DNA of 64,000 nt from Chitinophagaceae bacterium (GTDB taxonomy: Bacteria > Bacteroidota > Bacteroidia > Chitinophagales > UBA10324): NCBI GenBank assembly GCA_016704325.1, contig JADJAG010000007.1:62001-126000 (forward strand), given 5' to 3'. A program made the position numbers and the translations under genes. The stretch's first letter is position 1; every line of letters begins with the position of its first letter. The notes under the pieces are model-generated. The model was not told the origin of the DNA. It did not search any database and worked only from the letters and a program-made list of their open reading frames with translations. Of the stretch, positions 16,543 to 25,928 are shown one piece after another.

Positions 16543-16620
16543 TTAGAATTTTTCGGGTTTCAGCAATACATAGCCCATGTAACAAAACAAGAGAAATGAA
16601 ATGATGAGGAGTGCTATCAT
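16543..16620 (-). CDS. kdpF: Second copy of kdpF
   Basis: 25 codons, same length and frame as 12411-12488, with one substitution (M11 to L). It is followed only by the kdpA stub, so it would not be made with a KdpABC complex from this copy. It may be a fossil of the duplication or an extra KdpF supply. Confidence 0.55.
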   Translation of the reverse strand: MIALLIISFLLFCYMGYVLLKPEKF

Positions 16621-16659
16621 GATAAAGAATTTTTTTTGTTCAATATTTCGACCGTTTAG

Positions 16660-16794
16660 TTAATTCCGTTTAATCAAGAATCTTTTAAACTTCCTTTTCC
16701 TATGGTTATTCATTGCCTTATCTAGAAAAACATAGATAGCACTGAAAGCAGCTATGAAAGCAAATACGATCAAGAAAGCTATTATGATCTGCAT
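16660..16794 (-). CDS. Second copy of the 44-residue kdp-leader membrane protein
   Basis: Intact frame with the same hydrophobic helix and basic tail as 12528-12662. It differs by an N to D change and a G to R change. Function unknown. Confidence 0.4.
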   Translation of the reverse strand: MQIIIAFLIVFAFIAAFSAIYVFLDKAMNNHRKRKFKRFLIKRN

Positions 16795-16928
16795 GTGAAA
16801 TGGTGTTTCTATTATTGATTATTTAAAGTGCATTCAATTTTTTTCGAAAAAGTAAAGGCCGTTTTTGAAACAGGACGAAATACAAACAAGTAGCGGCAGA
16901 CAGCATGATTGTTATCATGACGATCGTA

Positions 16929-17048
16929 TTAGTAGACGTGTATCAGCAACCAGTAAGATAAAGTAGTTACCAGGATTGCAAGGATTCCTACCAGCGTTCC
17001 AATCAGTATTTCATTCCATATTTTTCCTGATTTTTTCATGAGTTGCAT
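16929..17048 (-). CDS. Second copy of the 39-residue kdp-leader membrane protein
   Basis: Intact frame matching 12797-12916 (basic start, one helix, tail LLIHVY) with a few base substitutions. The upstream 343-base gap (17049-17391) repeats the leader region of copy 1, including the hairpin at about 17217-17235 and the possible sigma-54 element. Function unknown. Confidence 0.38.
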   Translation of the reverse strand: MQLMKKSGKIWNEILIGTLVGILAILVTTLSYWLLIHVY

Positions 17049-17358
17049 TGTTTTATGTTTGTTAAACTGTCCTTTAATCATTCAGGAACTTGTATTGACT
17101 AAATGCGTTCCGAGAAAGGAAGAAAATGGAAACTCAGGCAGAATGAATTGTTTTAGAGTGAGTTAGAATATGTCTTGGTTATAGACCAGGTTGATATAGA
17201 AGCATAATCCCTTCCGAATTGGAAGGGTGCTTTTTCATTTTGGTGATAGCACGATGGTTTTTGTCATGTATTTCTGATATTAGATGATATGATGCAAGAC
17301 GATCTGATACAAGTTGATGGTGATGTACAACGACGGGAAGCACTACGACGAGAGGTAC

Positions 17359-17384
17359 AACGACGCGATGATTCGCGTCGGTAC
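17359..17384. repeat. REP-like palindrome beside the second transposase copy
   Basis: Same GACGCGATGATTCGCGTC unit as at 13226-13251, in the same position relative to the transposase stop. Confidence 0.6.
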
Positions 17385-17391
17385 GATGCTG

Positions 17392-17940
17392 CTATTGGGA
17401 AAATTTATCTTCATTCCATTTTTTAACATTCATGCTGATGTAATTTTCATGCGCAGTAGTTCTTCTTGGTTCCTGATAATGTGCTCATGAAATTTTGGCT
17501 GCCAAATCTTTGCGGTATTTCCACGTTTGCGTTCCCGGGTTGTTACAGCTGACTTAAAACCACGAATCACGGAACCGAGGTTTTCTTTTTGCGGGCCAAA
17601 GGAGTTTTTTAAAACCGGTAAGTTGAATTTTGAGAAGATGACTTCTGAGACTAATTGAAGTGGCTCTTTGCTGTGTTTATGAATAAAAATGATTCCATGA
17701 ATATGATTCGGCATCACAGTAAACTTGCCCAAGGTGATATATTCTCGAATGGTAGCAGTTTTAAGCCATTCCGCTTCAATGGATTTCCCAACTCGCTCAG
17801 GTACATGATTTCATTCTTAATGGTTCCAAAATGCAACGGCGATTGTAACTACAAATAGTTATGAAATAGGCACCATCGGATCCATAGTCGTAGCCTTTTA
17901 ACCGGACCGTTTGCCGGCGATATTTCTCGTAATGTGACAT
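17392..17940 (-). pseudogene. Second, decayed REP-associated transposase copy
   Basis: Colinear with 13259-13810 but with several one-base indels: loss of a C in the CCCC run near 17788, loss of an A near 17831, an extra T in the TTTTTT run near 17610, and small losses near 17446 and 17628. The longest clean stretch is 17430-17732, which still contains MPNHIHGIIF. No functional full-length product is possible. Flanking REP units persist. Confidence 0.85.
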
Positions 17941-18103
17941 GCCATAAGATTTAGCAGATAGTGATAATAATATTGATAATGATAGTGTGAAGATTAATGA
18001 TGATTCAAATTGTTACATAGTTGGATTGGTTATTTGTTCACAAGATAGAATATAATTCATAATGTTTCTGTCCGCGATTTCAATTCCCCGCCAGGCATGT
18101 GGT

Positions 18104-18259
18104 GTGGCGACGCGATGCATCGCGTTGGTACTGTATTGTTTCAAATACTGCATACAATGCACCTCATGTGGCGACGCGATGCATCGCGTCGGTACTGTAG
18201 AGTATCAAATACCTGCATGCATGGCATCTCATGTGGCGACGCGATGCATCGCGTCGTTA
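18104..18259. repeat. REP cluster of the duplicated copy, three units
   Basis: Units at 18104-18131, 18167-18195 and 18232-18259, all with the full CGCGATGCATCGCG palindrome, about 64 bases apart. Comparison with 13974-14119 shows that the first unit of copy 1 has lost its centre. The last unit touches the stop of the regulator pseudogene. Confidence 0.8.
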
Positions 18260-19597
18260 CAATCTATATTCTTCTATCTTTCTGTAAAGTGTGGTCAATC
18301 TAATATTCATTAGTCTGGCAGCCTCTGTTTTATTTCCTTTTGTGTGGGCCAGTACTTTTTTGTATATGCAATTTTTCCATTATTGCCCAGTCAAATGGCG
18401 AAGCAGGAGCGGGGTATGATGAAGTATTTTGTAATTCGATAGGAAGATCATGGATCGTCAACTCTTCATTATAGCAGAGTATCACTGCACGTTCAATGAT
18501 ATTTTTAAGTTCGCGCACATTTCCTTTCCAGGAATAGGATTGTAGTGAATTCAAAAAATCAGCATTTATTTTTGGAACCGCTTTGTTCATCTTTGCTGCA
18601 AATAGCCCGAGAAAATAGTTTGCTAGCGGAACGATGTCTTTCACCCTTTCTTTAAGTGAAGGAAGCTGTATCTGAAATACAGCAAGGCGATAATATAAGT
18701 CGCTTCGGAAATGTCCGGTATCCATTTCTTTTTTAAGGTCCCGGTTGGTTGCAGCTATTACCCGTACGTTTATGCGGGTAGCTTTTGATTCACCTACTTT
18801 GATAAATTCATTGGTTTCGAGCACGCGCAGGAGCTTTGCCTGTAACGCTACATTCATTTCACTGATCTCATCAAGAAAAATGGTGCCTCCATTTGCCTCT
18901 TCAAACAATCCCTTCGTATCTTTAATAGCTCCGGTAAAGGCACCTGCTTTATGACCAAAAGCTCGCTTTCCAATATATCTTTTCCAAGTGCTGCACAATT
19001 CACCGCGACAAAATTTTTATTTTGCCTGGCACTGCCATAGTGGATAGCCTGTGCAAAAACTTCCTTGCCTGTTCCCGTTTCACCCAACAACAAAACTGTT
19101 GCATCGGTTGCGGCTACTTTTTTTGCAAGTGCCACAGCTTCAACAATTTGTTTAGATGTGCCTAAAATGTTTTCAAACCGATACTGTGTACCGATTTTTT
19201 TCTCTAATTGATGTATGCGTTGCTGAAGTTGCGCTTTCTCTGCTGCCCTTGTCAACAAGGGAATAATGCGGTCGTTATCGTCGCCTTTTGTGATATAATC
19301 AAAAGCACCTTGCTTAATGGCCTGCACGCCGTCAGCAATAGTACCATGAGCGGTGAGTACAAGAACTTCAGTAAAAGGATAAAGGGATTTTATTTTTTGA
19401 GTCAGTTCAATGCCATTGCCATCAGGCAATTTAACATCGCAGATCACGACAGCAAATTCATCGGATTCCAATTTTTTCAGACCGGATTTATAGGAAGCAG
19501 CTTCAGTAACTGTATAGCCTTCCAATGAAACAATGCGTGCAAGCAAACCGCGAAGTTTGTCTTCATCGTCAATAATAAGAATGTTACTTTTTGGCAT
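18257..19597 (-). pseudogene. Second copy of the sigma-54 response regulator, frameshifted
   Basis: ATG at 19597 (product opens MPKSNILIIDDED). It is nearly identical to 14118-15458 over most of its length. The frame breaks near 18960 (an A missing after GACCAAAA) within the GHKAGAF coding region, and again near 18358 (an extra T) before the HTH. Receiver, Walker A and the N-terminal AAA+ part are readable in one frame (18854-19597); the central and C-terminal AAA+ part is readable in another (18330-18998). Several third-codon-position differences from copy 1 and a divergent first 10 codons and upstream region show it is not a simple identical duplicate. Confidence 0.88.
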
Positions 19598-19886
19598 ATT
19601 GCAGATGATAAATAAAAATGAAATAAGCCCTAAAGAAAACACTTCTTTAAGGGATTTGTAAATTAGTTAATTACATTAAATTTTAATTCAATAAGATTCC
19701 AGCCTGTTTTTAGAGATAAGGGAATTGAAAAGAGGTTGCATCATTAGTGCTACCGGCAAATCAATGCCGACGTAATTGATTCAATTTGTCCAGGACTTAT
19801 TTGCCAGGGCAGCAACAATTTGGGGTTATTCTTTCTAAAATTCACTTCCATTTGATTTATAAGCTGGCGCAACTATCTTTGCCCCC

Positions 19887-19971
19887 GGAGAGATGGCAGA
19901 GCGGTCTAATGCGGCGGTCTTGAAAACCGTTGTCCTTCACGGGACCAGGGGTTCGAATCCCTTTCTCTCCG
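19887..19971 (+). tRNA. tRNA-Ser(UGA), canonical copy
   Basis: Acceptor GGAGAGA/TCTCTCC, anticodon arm CGGTCTTGAAAACCG (anticodon TGA), long variable arm and T arm AGGGGTTCGAATCCCTT with five pairs. The discriminator is G, and CCA is not encoded. It is in opposite orientation to the copy at 15683-15766, so the 4 kb between them is flanked by inverted repeats of about 84 bases. Confidence 0.94.
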
Positions 19972-20374
19972 CACCCATTATTTTTGATTTTAATACAGTA
20001 GTTTCAAGAAGACTAAATGCGGTGGTATAACGCAGAAATCTTCTATGAAAAACGTGTGCATAACAAATTGTCGCGCATGTGCTGTTTGAGTATTTTGTCA
20101 TATAGAAACGTTCCTCACGAAAAGATCATGTTTCAATTGGGCTGATCGTCTTGCAAAAGTTGCAAAGCCTTCAAAGAAAAACCAGTCAATCCAGCTATGC
20201 TGGCTTTCCCTCTGCTGCATGCTCGTTTTAAAAGGCCATTTTTAAGGTAATGTCTTGAACAACGACATTTAGGTATGCACCCAAGAAAAACTTAATGCAC
20301 TATGTATCCGAAAAAATTCCAAAATTAGAGCAGACTGTAAGATCAATGCTTTAGGATAGGGCTGCCTCTTTGCA
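19972..20374. other. 403-base gap with a degenerate dispersed repeat
   Basis: No gene seen. Bases of about 20100-20225 (GTTCCTCACGAAAAGATCAT, then TTGCAAAGCCTTCAAAGAAA and CAATCCAGC) are a degenerate copy of the 88-bp repeat found at 63610-63888. The remainder shows nothing recognisable. Confidence 0.5.
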
Positions 20375-21559
20375 TCACCTCAATAAGGCCACACTGCCTT
20401 TCTCAAACTGATCCACTCCATTACCGTTTTTATACCTAACTGTCCATACATATTGTTCAATAACACTGGCAATTTTTCCTTCACGGCCATCCCAGCCTTC
20501 ATCAGGATCAGCAGAACGAAAGATTAGTTCTCCCCAGCGGTTGAAAATGATAAGTTCATATTCACTGATATCATCCAGTAAAACCGGCTTCAGCACATCA
20601 TTCAATCCGTCACCATTAGGCGTAAATGCATTCGGCATCAATACGGCCTGCTCACAATCCGCTTCAACTATTATTAGGTCGCTTCCTGTGCAACCATTAG
20701 CATCCTTCACTTCAAGGGTATAGGAACCGGGCGCGGAAATTTCTGCTGTTTCACCGGTGAAGCCATGGCTCCACAGGTAAGAGCTGTAGCCATTAACAGT
20801 AATTAGCATGGAGAACACACCGCAAGCAGTAGTATCTGCGGGAAGAAAATTGACCGGACTGGCAAAGACATCATAAATAACCAGGGTATCTGTGGCCGTG
20901 CAACCATTTTGGTCAGTAACAATGACTGAAAAAGAGCCCATTTCATTAACAACTAAAGTTTCGCTATTGCTGCCATCGTTCCATACATAATTAGAAAATC
21001 CGGAACCGGCTGATAAGAGTAGTGAAGTACCATCACAAATAGCAGTATCCTGCCCCAGGTAAACCATCGGATTCGGCAGAACAGTAAGTTGCGTAATCAG
21101 AATACTATCACAACCATTATTGGCAGCTAAGGTATCGTAAAAGGTGCCCGGCATCGATTGATCTGAACCACCTGCAAAGTAACTCGCTCCATCACATATC
21201 GTAACGCTCTGAGTACTAAATACAGGAAACAACACCTGTAACTGTGTGGTCACTATGCTGTCGCAGCCCATTCCACTCTGCAAAGTATCTATGTAGGTTC
21301 CTGCTGTTGTTTGCAATATTCCTCCGGCAAAATAGCTATCGCCAAAGCAGATGGTTACTGTAAAAGAAGCGGTGACAGGCTGTACCATTTCAATCACGGT
21401 AGTAACTATGCTGTCGCAACCCAATGCGCTTTGCAAAGTATCGTAGTAACTGCCTGCATTGCTCTGATAGCTGCCACCTGCCCAAAGTGAATCACCCTGG
21501 CATAATTGCACAGCCGTTGTGGAATAGACAGGAAGAATTTCCTGCAGATGCGTAATCAC
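20375..21559 (-). CDS. C-terminal part of a repeat-rich surface protein with T9SS type B sorting domain
   Basis: Three more copies of a repeat of about 70 residues (core GDSYFAGG...TYIDTL...GCDSIVTT), then a PKD-like region (AGSGFSNYVWNDGSNSETL), then a gliding-motility-associated C-terminal domain: MPNAFTPNGDGLNDVLKPV, FNRWGELIF and YVWTVRYKNGNG. This tail (CHU_C, type B) directs export by the type IX secretion system and attachment to the cell surface. It continues the frame of 21594-22859 after a one-base shift near 21600, so the three pieces 20375-23404 are one gene of about 1000 codons. It is probably an adhesin. Confidence 0.85.
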   Translation of the reverse strand: MITHLQEILPVYSTTAVQLCQGDSLWAGGSYQSNAGSYYDTLQSALGCDSIVTTVIEMVQPVTASFTVTICFGDSYFAGGILQTTAGTYIDTLQSGMGCDSIVTTQLQVLFPVFSTQSVTICDGASYFAGGSDQSMPGTFYDTLAANNGCDSILITQLTVLPNPMVYLGQDTAICDGTSLLLSAGSGFSNYVWNDGSNSETLVVNEMGSFSVIVTDQNGCTATDTLVIYDVFASPVNFLPADTTACGVFSMLITVNGYSSYLWSHGFTGETAEISAPGSYTLEVKDANGCTGSDLIIVEADCEQAVLMPNAFTPNGDGLNDVLKPVLLDDISEYELIIFNRWGELIFRSADPDEGWDGREGKIASVIEQYVWTVRYKNGNGVDQFEKGSVALLR

Positions 21560-21593
21560 AATACTATCACAACCGGTACTGCTGTTCAGCGTA

Positions 21594-22859
21594 TCATTGT
21601 AATAGCCTGGTTAGCTGCTGAAAATTACCACCCACAAACAACGAATCACCCTGGCAAATAAAAGCATCAAGATTTTGGAAAAGTGGAAGTATAATCTGAA
21701 GGTCAGTGGTAAGCACACTGTCGCAACCAGCAGCACCGGTAAGGGTATCTAGATACAAACCTGCTGTGGACTGGTAGGCCCCTCCTGTAAGAAAGGAATC
21801 ATTCTCACAAATAGAAACCGTTCTATATCCGTAAACCGGCATAATCACCGCGAGATTCGTGATAATAATACTGTCGCAGCCAAGTGATGAAGCAATGGTG
21901 TCAGTATAAGTGCCTGCTAGTGTCTGCTGGGCACCTCCTGCCAAATAGGAATCGCCTTCGCAGATAGCAACATCCAAAATGGTGGTTACAGGTTGTATCA
22001 CCGATAGGTTCGTAATGATAATGCTATCACAGCCTGTGAAAGCAGCAACCGTATCATGGTATATACCGGGGGTGAATTGAAAGCTGCCTCCAACAAAAAA
22101 AGAATCACCAAGGCAGATAAAGTGGCTGATGTTAGTATACAAAGGAGAAATGACCGTTAACATAGTAGTGATGACACTGTCACATCCATCGTCGTTGACC
22201 AATGTATCAAAGTAACTACCCGAAAGATGTTGGAACTGACCTCCTGCAAGAATTGAATCTCCGCTGCAGATAGAAACGGTATTGGTTGACGCCGAAGCAG
22301 TGAGCATAGAAAGGTAAGTCAAAACGATACTGTCGCAACCGGTTGCTGCGGAAAGGGTATCGTAGTACAATCCGGGTACAGTCTGATTGCTTCCACCTGC
22401 CAGATAGGAATCTCCCGGACAGATGTAAGGATACACATTCGTATATTTTTGCGGATGCACCGTTATGTAAACAGAATCTTTATTTATTGGAGTGCACGGA
22501 TTTACATAGCCGGTAAGTTTATACCAACCGGAACTGGCCGGAATGGCATTAGGAATCACCGGATTGGCAATTGAAGAGCTAAAGGCATTTGGCCCCGTCC
22601 AGGAATATTGCACAGAGACATTTGCAGTGCCGGTTAATTTTATAGAATCAGATTGGCAATAGCTTGTATTTGGCGAAGAGGCTGTAACATTAGGAGCTAT
22701 ACAATCCTGTACAACAGCCAGGTTGTTGCAATCATTAAATTCTTCATAGTACACAGCAATGTTGGAAGCATCAAAAATTTTCACATAGTCCACCTGGCCG
22801 GCTTCACGAAAACCAATTAACAAATTATTGATATTGCAAATGCTGCCTGTATAACTCAT
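21594..22859 (-). CDS. Middle part of the same T9SS surface protein (frameshifted)
   Basis: 421 readable codons: the end of a lectin-like domain, an Ig-like segment (SPNTSYCQSDSIKLTGTAN) and about six repeats with core GDSYLAGGSNQTVPGLYYDT and GCDSIVLT. The final repeat runs out of frame at FQQLTRLLQ, where the expected sense (GYYNDTLNSSTGCDSI) continues in the next frame. Its ATG at 22859 is not a real start: the 5' end overlaps the upstream piece by 4 bases at a TTTTTT run, and one more T would fuse them. Confidence 0.8.
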   Translation of the reverse strand: MSYTGSICNINNLLIGFREAGQVDYVKIFDASNIAVYYEEFNDCNNLAVVQDCIAPNVTASSPNTSYCQSDSIKLTGTANVSVQYSWTGPNAFSSSIANPVIPNAIPASSGWYKLTGYVNPCTPINKDSVYITVHPQKYTNVYPYICPGDSYLAGGSNQTVPGLYYDTLSAATGCDSIVLTYLSMLTASASTNTVSICSGDSILAGGQFQHLSGSYFDTLVNDDGCDSVITTMLTVISPLYTNISHFICLGDSFFVGGSFQFTPGIYHDTVAAFTGCDSIIITNLSVIQPVTTILDVAICEGDSYLAGGAQQTLAGTYTDTIASSLGCDSIIITNLAVIMPVYGYRTVSICENDSFLTGGAYQSTAGLYLDTLTGAAGCDSVLTTDLQIILPLFQNLDAFICQGDSLFVGGNFQQLTRLLQ

Positions 22860-23404
22860 GGAAAAAAGTTGGAGCCATCATACGACCAGTTCACTACATT
22901 ATTAATGAAGTCGAGCCTGATTGTACGCCATGACGATAAATCCATTACCAGTTCCGGCAGGTTACCCATAAAACTATTGCCTACGTAAATAGAAGTGTAT
23001 TGTTGGGCCCCCGGATCACCTTCTATCAGGCAACCCGCCGTAATTCCACTTCCGGTGAGTGACAGCCAGGTATCGCCCGAAACGGCACCGCCGGTTGCAG
23101 GATCGTTCTTCAGCCGTATTTCTACCGAGAAATTATTCGTAATACAAAAGGTGTCATTTAGCGTGAAGCTTACATAATAAGGATCAGGAAAAGTTGCCGA
23201 TGGGGAAGCCGTGAGTACACCTCCCTGGAATACATCTTGTGCCGGAAGCACTTCTGTAGTGGCCCCGCCTGCGCCGGGATCTATTGACGCTTTCCATTTG
23301 CTGGTATCACATTGTGCAAAAGCATTGCCTAAACTGCTCAATAAAATAATCAACAACAGACTAATTGGTAAGCCAAAACTGATTTTCCGGTATCTTACGA
23401 TCAC
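22856..23404 (-). CDS. N-terminal part of the T9SS surface protein (signal peptide, lectin-like domain)
   Basis: 182 readable codons. A signal peptide (GLPISLLLIILLSSLGNAFAQ) is followed by a jelly-roll-like domain (FCITNNFSVEIRLKNDP, WRTIRLDFINNVVNW) of the kind found in secreted glycan-binding proteins. It stops at SNFFP directly after six T's. The expected continuation (SMSYTGSICNINNLLIG) is in the frame reached by one added T. No clear promoter was read. Confidence 0.8.
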   Translation of the reverse strand: MIVRYRKISFGLPISLLLIILLSSLGNAFAQCDTSKWKASIDPGAGGATTEVLPAQDVFQGGVLTASPSATFPDPYYVSFTLNDTFCITNNFSVEIRLKNDPATGGAVSGDTWLSLTGSGITAGCLIEGDPGAQQYTSIYVGNSFMGNLPELVMDLSSWRTIRLDFINNVVNWSYDGSNFFP

Positions 23405-23635
23405 ATTATTAAATTAAATGCCTTAACCAATATAGGGCACCAAAATACAAACCTCTCCTTATCAGTAAGATGTGAAAGTTTTGAACAGGTACTCCCCGGT
23501 TTTTTTTAATGACTTAAATACACCATACCATAGAAAATTTGGTGCCAGTTTAAGAACTGTTGATTAGTGGCAGTCTGACTGAACTATTGGCTAATTATCA
23601 GTCATTTAGGTCGCATTGGTTAGATGCCCAACTGT

Positions 23636-24162
23636 TTAAAAAAGCAAGTGTTTTTGGAGGATGTGTTTAAACCAGGGAGTATAATCTTCCGGATGCTTAG
23701 CTAATTGAACCATCAGTTCAGTTACTGATATCCATTTAATACTGCTTACTTCGGCAGGATTCAAGTCAAAAGTGCCTGAATAATTACCGGTGATAACATA
23801 ATCGAACTCATGTTCTGTAAGGCCGCTTTTTTTATCATAAAAGGAATAAGTAATAGCATCGCACAGCACCAATTTAGTAACAATGCCCAACTCTTCGCTC
23901 AACCTTCTTTTGCAGCCTGAAGCACCTTTTCGCCCGGCCTCGGATGACTGCAACAGGCATTGGTCCATAATCCGCCAAAGTGATACTTGTTAGCCGCTCG
24001 TTGCTGAAGCAGCATTTCCCCTTGGTCATTAAAAATAAATATGCTGAAAGCACGGTGAAGCAATCCCTTCTCATGTGCTTCCATTTTTTCGGCAATGCCG
24101 GTTTTTTTTCCCGCATTATTTACAAGAATAACAAAATCACTTACTGCTTTCTTTTGTTTCAT
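23636..24162 (-). pseudogene. idi: Isopentenyl-diphosphate delta-isomerase (type I), one-base frameshift
   Basis: Starts MKQKKAVSDFVILVN at 24162 (upstream ATGs at 24168 and 24267 are possible). Nudix-fold type I IDI signatures: EKMEAHEKGLLHRAFSIFIF, LLQQRAANKYHFGGLWTNAC (the active-site Cys region TNACCSHP) and HEFDYVITG. The frame breaks near 23911, where four A's should be five: A-A-K then E-G-stop instead of K-R-R-L-S-E-E-L. The second half (RRLSEELGIVTKLV...) is then perfectly conserved in style. The enzyme interconverts IPP and DMAPP for isoprenoid synthesis. Because both halves look well conserved, a sequencing error or very recent mutation is likely. Confidence 0.88.
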
Positions 24163-24288
24163 TACCATGAATCTGAAAGCAAACTTAACAGCATTCAATG
24201 GAACTTGTTTTATCTTCAACGCGATAAATTTCAATTTCGATTTGATATTTATGTTGTTTTCAATCAATACCTGAAAAGCATCCGAACA

Positions 24289-25005
24289 ATGAAACTGGAT
24301 TTAATTGCATTTGGCGCACATGCTGACGATGTGGAATTATCGTGCAGTGGCACATTAATGAAACATATTTCAGCCGGCAAGAAAGCCGGTATTGTTGACC
24401 TTACAAGAGGGGAGTTGGGCACACGCGGCACACCTGCCATCCGAGAACAGGAAGCGCAGTCGGCAGCCCAGATTATGGGCGTTGCCATACGCGAAAACCT
24501 TGGTATGCGGGATGGATTTTTTGTGAATGATGAAACGCATCAGGTGCAGGTTATACGAATGCTCAGGAAATATCAGCCTGAAATTGTGATAGCCAATGCC
24601 GTTTACGACCGGCACCCTGATCATGGCCGTGCTGCACAGTTAATAGAGGATGCTGTTTTCTTATCCGGTTTAAAAATGATCAGCACTTCAGATGAAGGCC
24701 ATAGCCAGGACCCCTGGCGTCCAAGAGTTGTTTATCATTATATTCAGGATCAATGGATTGAACCTGATGTCATCGTGGATATATCCGCTTTCGCTGAAAA
24801 GAAACTGGAAGCCATTCGCGCATTTCAATCGCAATTTCATGATCCCCAATCAAAAGAGCCGGAGACGTATATATCAAGACCTGACTTTATTGATAGTCTC
24901 ATTTACCGGGCGCAGGAAATCGGAAAAATGATTGGCGTTCAATATGGAGAAGGATTTACCACCCTGAGGAAGCCGGGAGTGGATAGTTTTTTCCATCTGA
25001 AATGA
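24289..25005 (+). CDS. bshB1: Bacillithiol biosynthesis deacetylase BshB1
   Basis: 238 residues from the ATG at 24289 (the open frame runs further upstream without homology). LmbE/PIG-L family: zinc motif AHADDVELSCSG (His and Asp-Asp) and second motif DRHPDHGRAA. BshB1 traits include RGELGTRGTPAIREQEA and the end KPGVDSFFHLK. It removes the acetyl group of N-acetylglucosaminyl-malate in bacillithiol synthesis, in the cytoplasm. It is divergent from idi with 126 bases between the starts. The other bsh genes are not in this window. Confidence 0.93.
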   Translation: MKLDLIAFGAHADDVELSCSGTLMKHISAGKKAGIVDLTRGELGTRGTPAIREQEAQSAAQIMGVAIRENLGMRDGFFVNDETHQVQVIRMLRKYQPEIVIANAVYDRHPDHGRAAQLIEDAVFLSGLKMISTSDEGHSQDPWRPRVVYHYIQDQWIEPDVIVDISAFAEKKLEAIRAFQSQFHDPQSKEPETYISRPDFIDSLIYRAQEIGKMIGVQYGEGFTTLRKPGVDSFFHLK

Positions 25006-25174
25006 AGCGTTCTGTTTAACATTTTACGGGTTAAAGAAGTTGGATAAATAAAAATGAGAGCAGATGATTAAATATAATCATTAATCAATTATAAATATTC
25101 ATTATTCAATAATCAATTAAATAAGAAACGCTCTTCCTGAAAGTTTAAAGAGACTCCAATATTGAACAGATATG

Positions 25175-25921
25175 CTATGAAAGCTGTAACAACTCTTTCA
25201 CTTCTGTAAACTTACGTTTGGAGATATCGACCATGGTTCCATCCCGCATTTTCACTTTGTGGTCGGTGGTGATGGACACTACGTACTTCCTGTTAACAAG
25301 ATGGGCACGGTGTATTCTGATGAAGTGATGGTCACTTAACAGTTCGTCATATTCTTTTAACGTCCTGGATGCAAGCACCGGTGTCTTGTCCTTCATATGA
25401 AAGCGCGTATAGTTTACATCTCCTTCACATCGGATGATATCGTCGGTACTCAGCAGGTGAGTGCCTTCTGTCGTATTGATAGCCAACCGGAAGTACTCGG
25501 GTTGCTTTATCTTATGATTGTATAAGAAATTGCTGATTCGTTTTTCTGCGTTACCTGTGGTTTTGGTTTTGAACCGGTCAATAGCAGTTTTTAATTCTTC
25601 TATTTGTACAGGTTTAAGCAGGTAATCAAGGGCACTGAAGCGAATGGCTTTGATAGCATATTGATTAAAAGAAGTAATGAATATGATTTCAAAATCAATG
25701 TGACGAAGTTGCGCAAGCATGTCAAAGCCGCTCATGTCGGGCATTTCAATATCAAGAAAAATAAGTTCCGGGTGAAAATGGTTGATGGCCAACAGTCCTT
25801 CCGTTCCATTTGTGGCAACGGCCAGCAGCCGGATTTCCGGTATGTATTTTTTGAATAACTGTTGCAACTGATCGATGGTGAAAGGATCGTCATCAACAAT
25901 TATGGCTGTTAATTCTTTCAT
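25175..25921 (-). CDS. LytTR family response regulator paired with the hybrid kinase
   Basis: 248 residues. Receiver domain with DDD at 10-12, Asp57 in FLDIEMPDMSG and Lys in LLKPV. LytTR domain from about residue 145 (LLSTDDIIRCEGDVNYTRF, FIRIHRAHLVNRKYV). It starts 7 bases after the stop of the large kinase. This is an intact two-component pair. Targets unknown. Confidence 0.95.
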   Translation of the reverse strand: MKELTAIIVDDDPFTIDQLQQLFKKYIPEIRLLAVATNGTEGLLAINHFHPELIFLDIEMPDMSGFDMLAQLRHIDFEIIFITSFNQYAIKAIRFSALDYLLKPVQIEELKTAIDRFKTKTTGNAEKRISNFLYNHKIKQPEYFRLAINTTEGTHLLSTDDIIRCEGDVNYTRFHMKDKTPVLASRTLKEYDELLSDHHFIRIHRAHLVNRKYVVSITTDHKVKMRDGTMVDISKRKFTEVKELLQLS

Positions 25922-25928
25922 GCGATCA

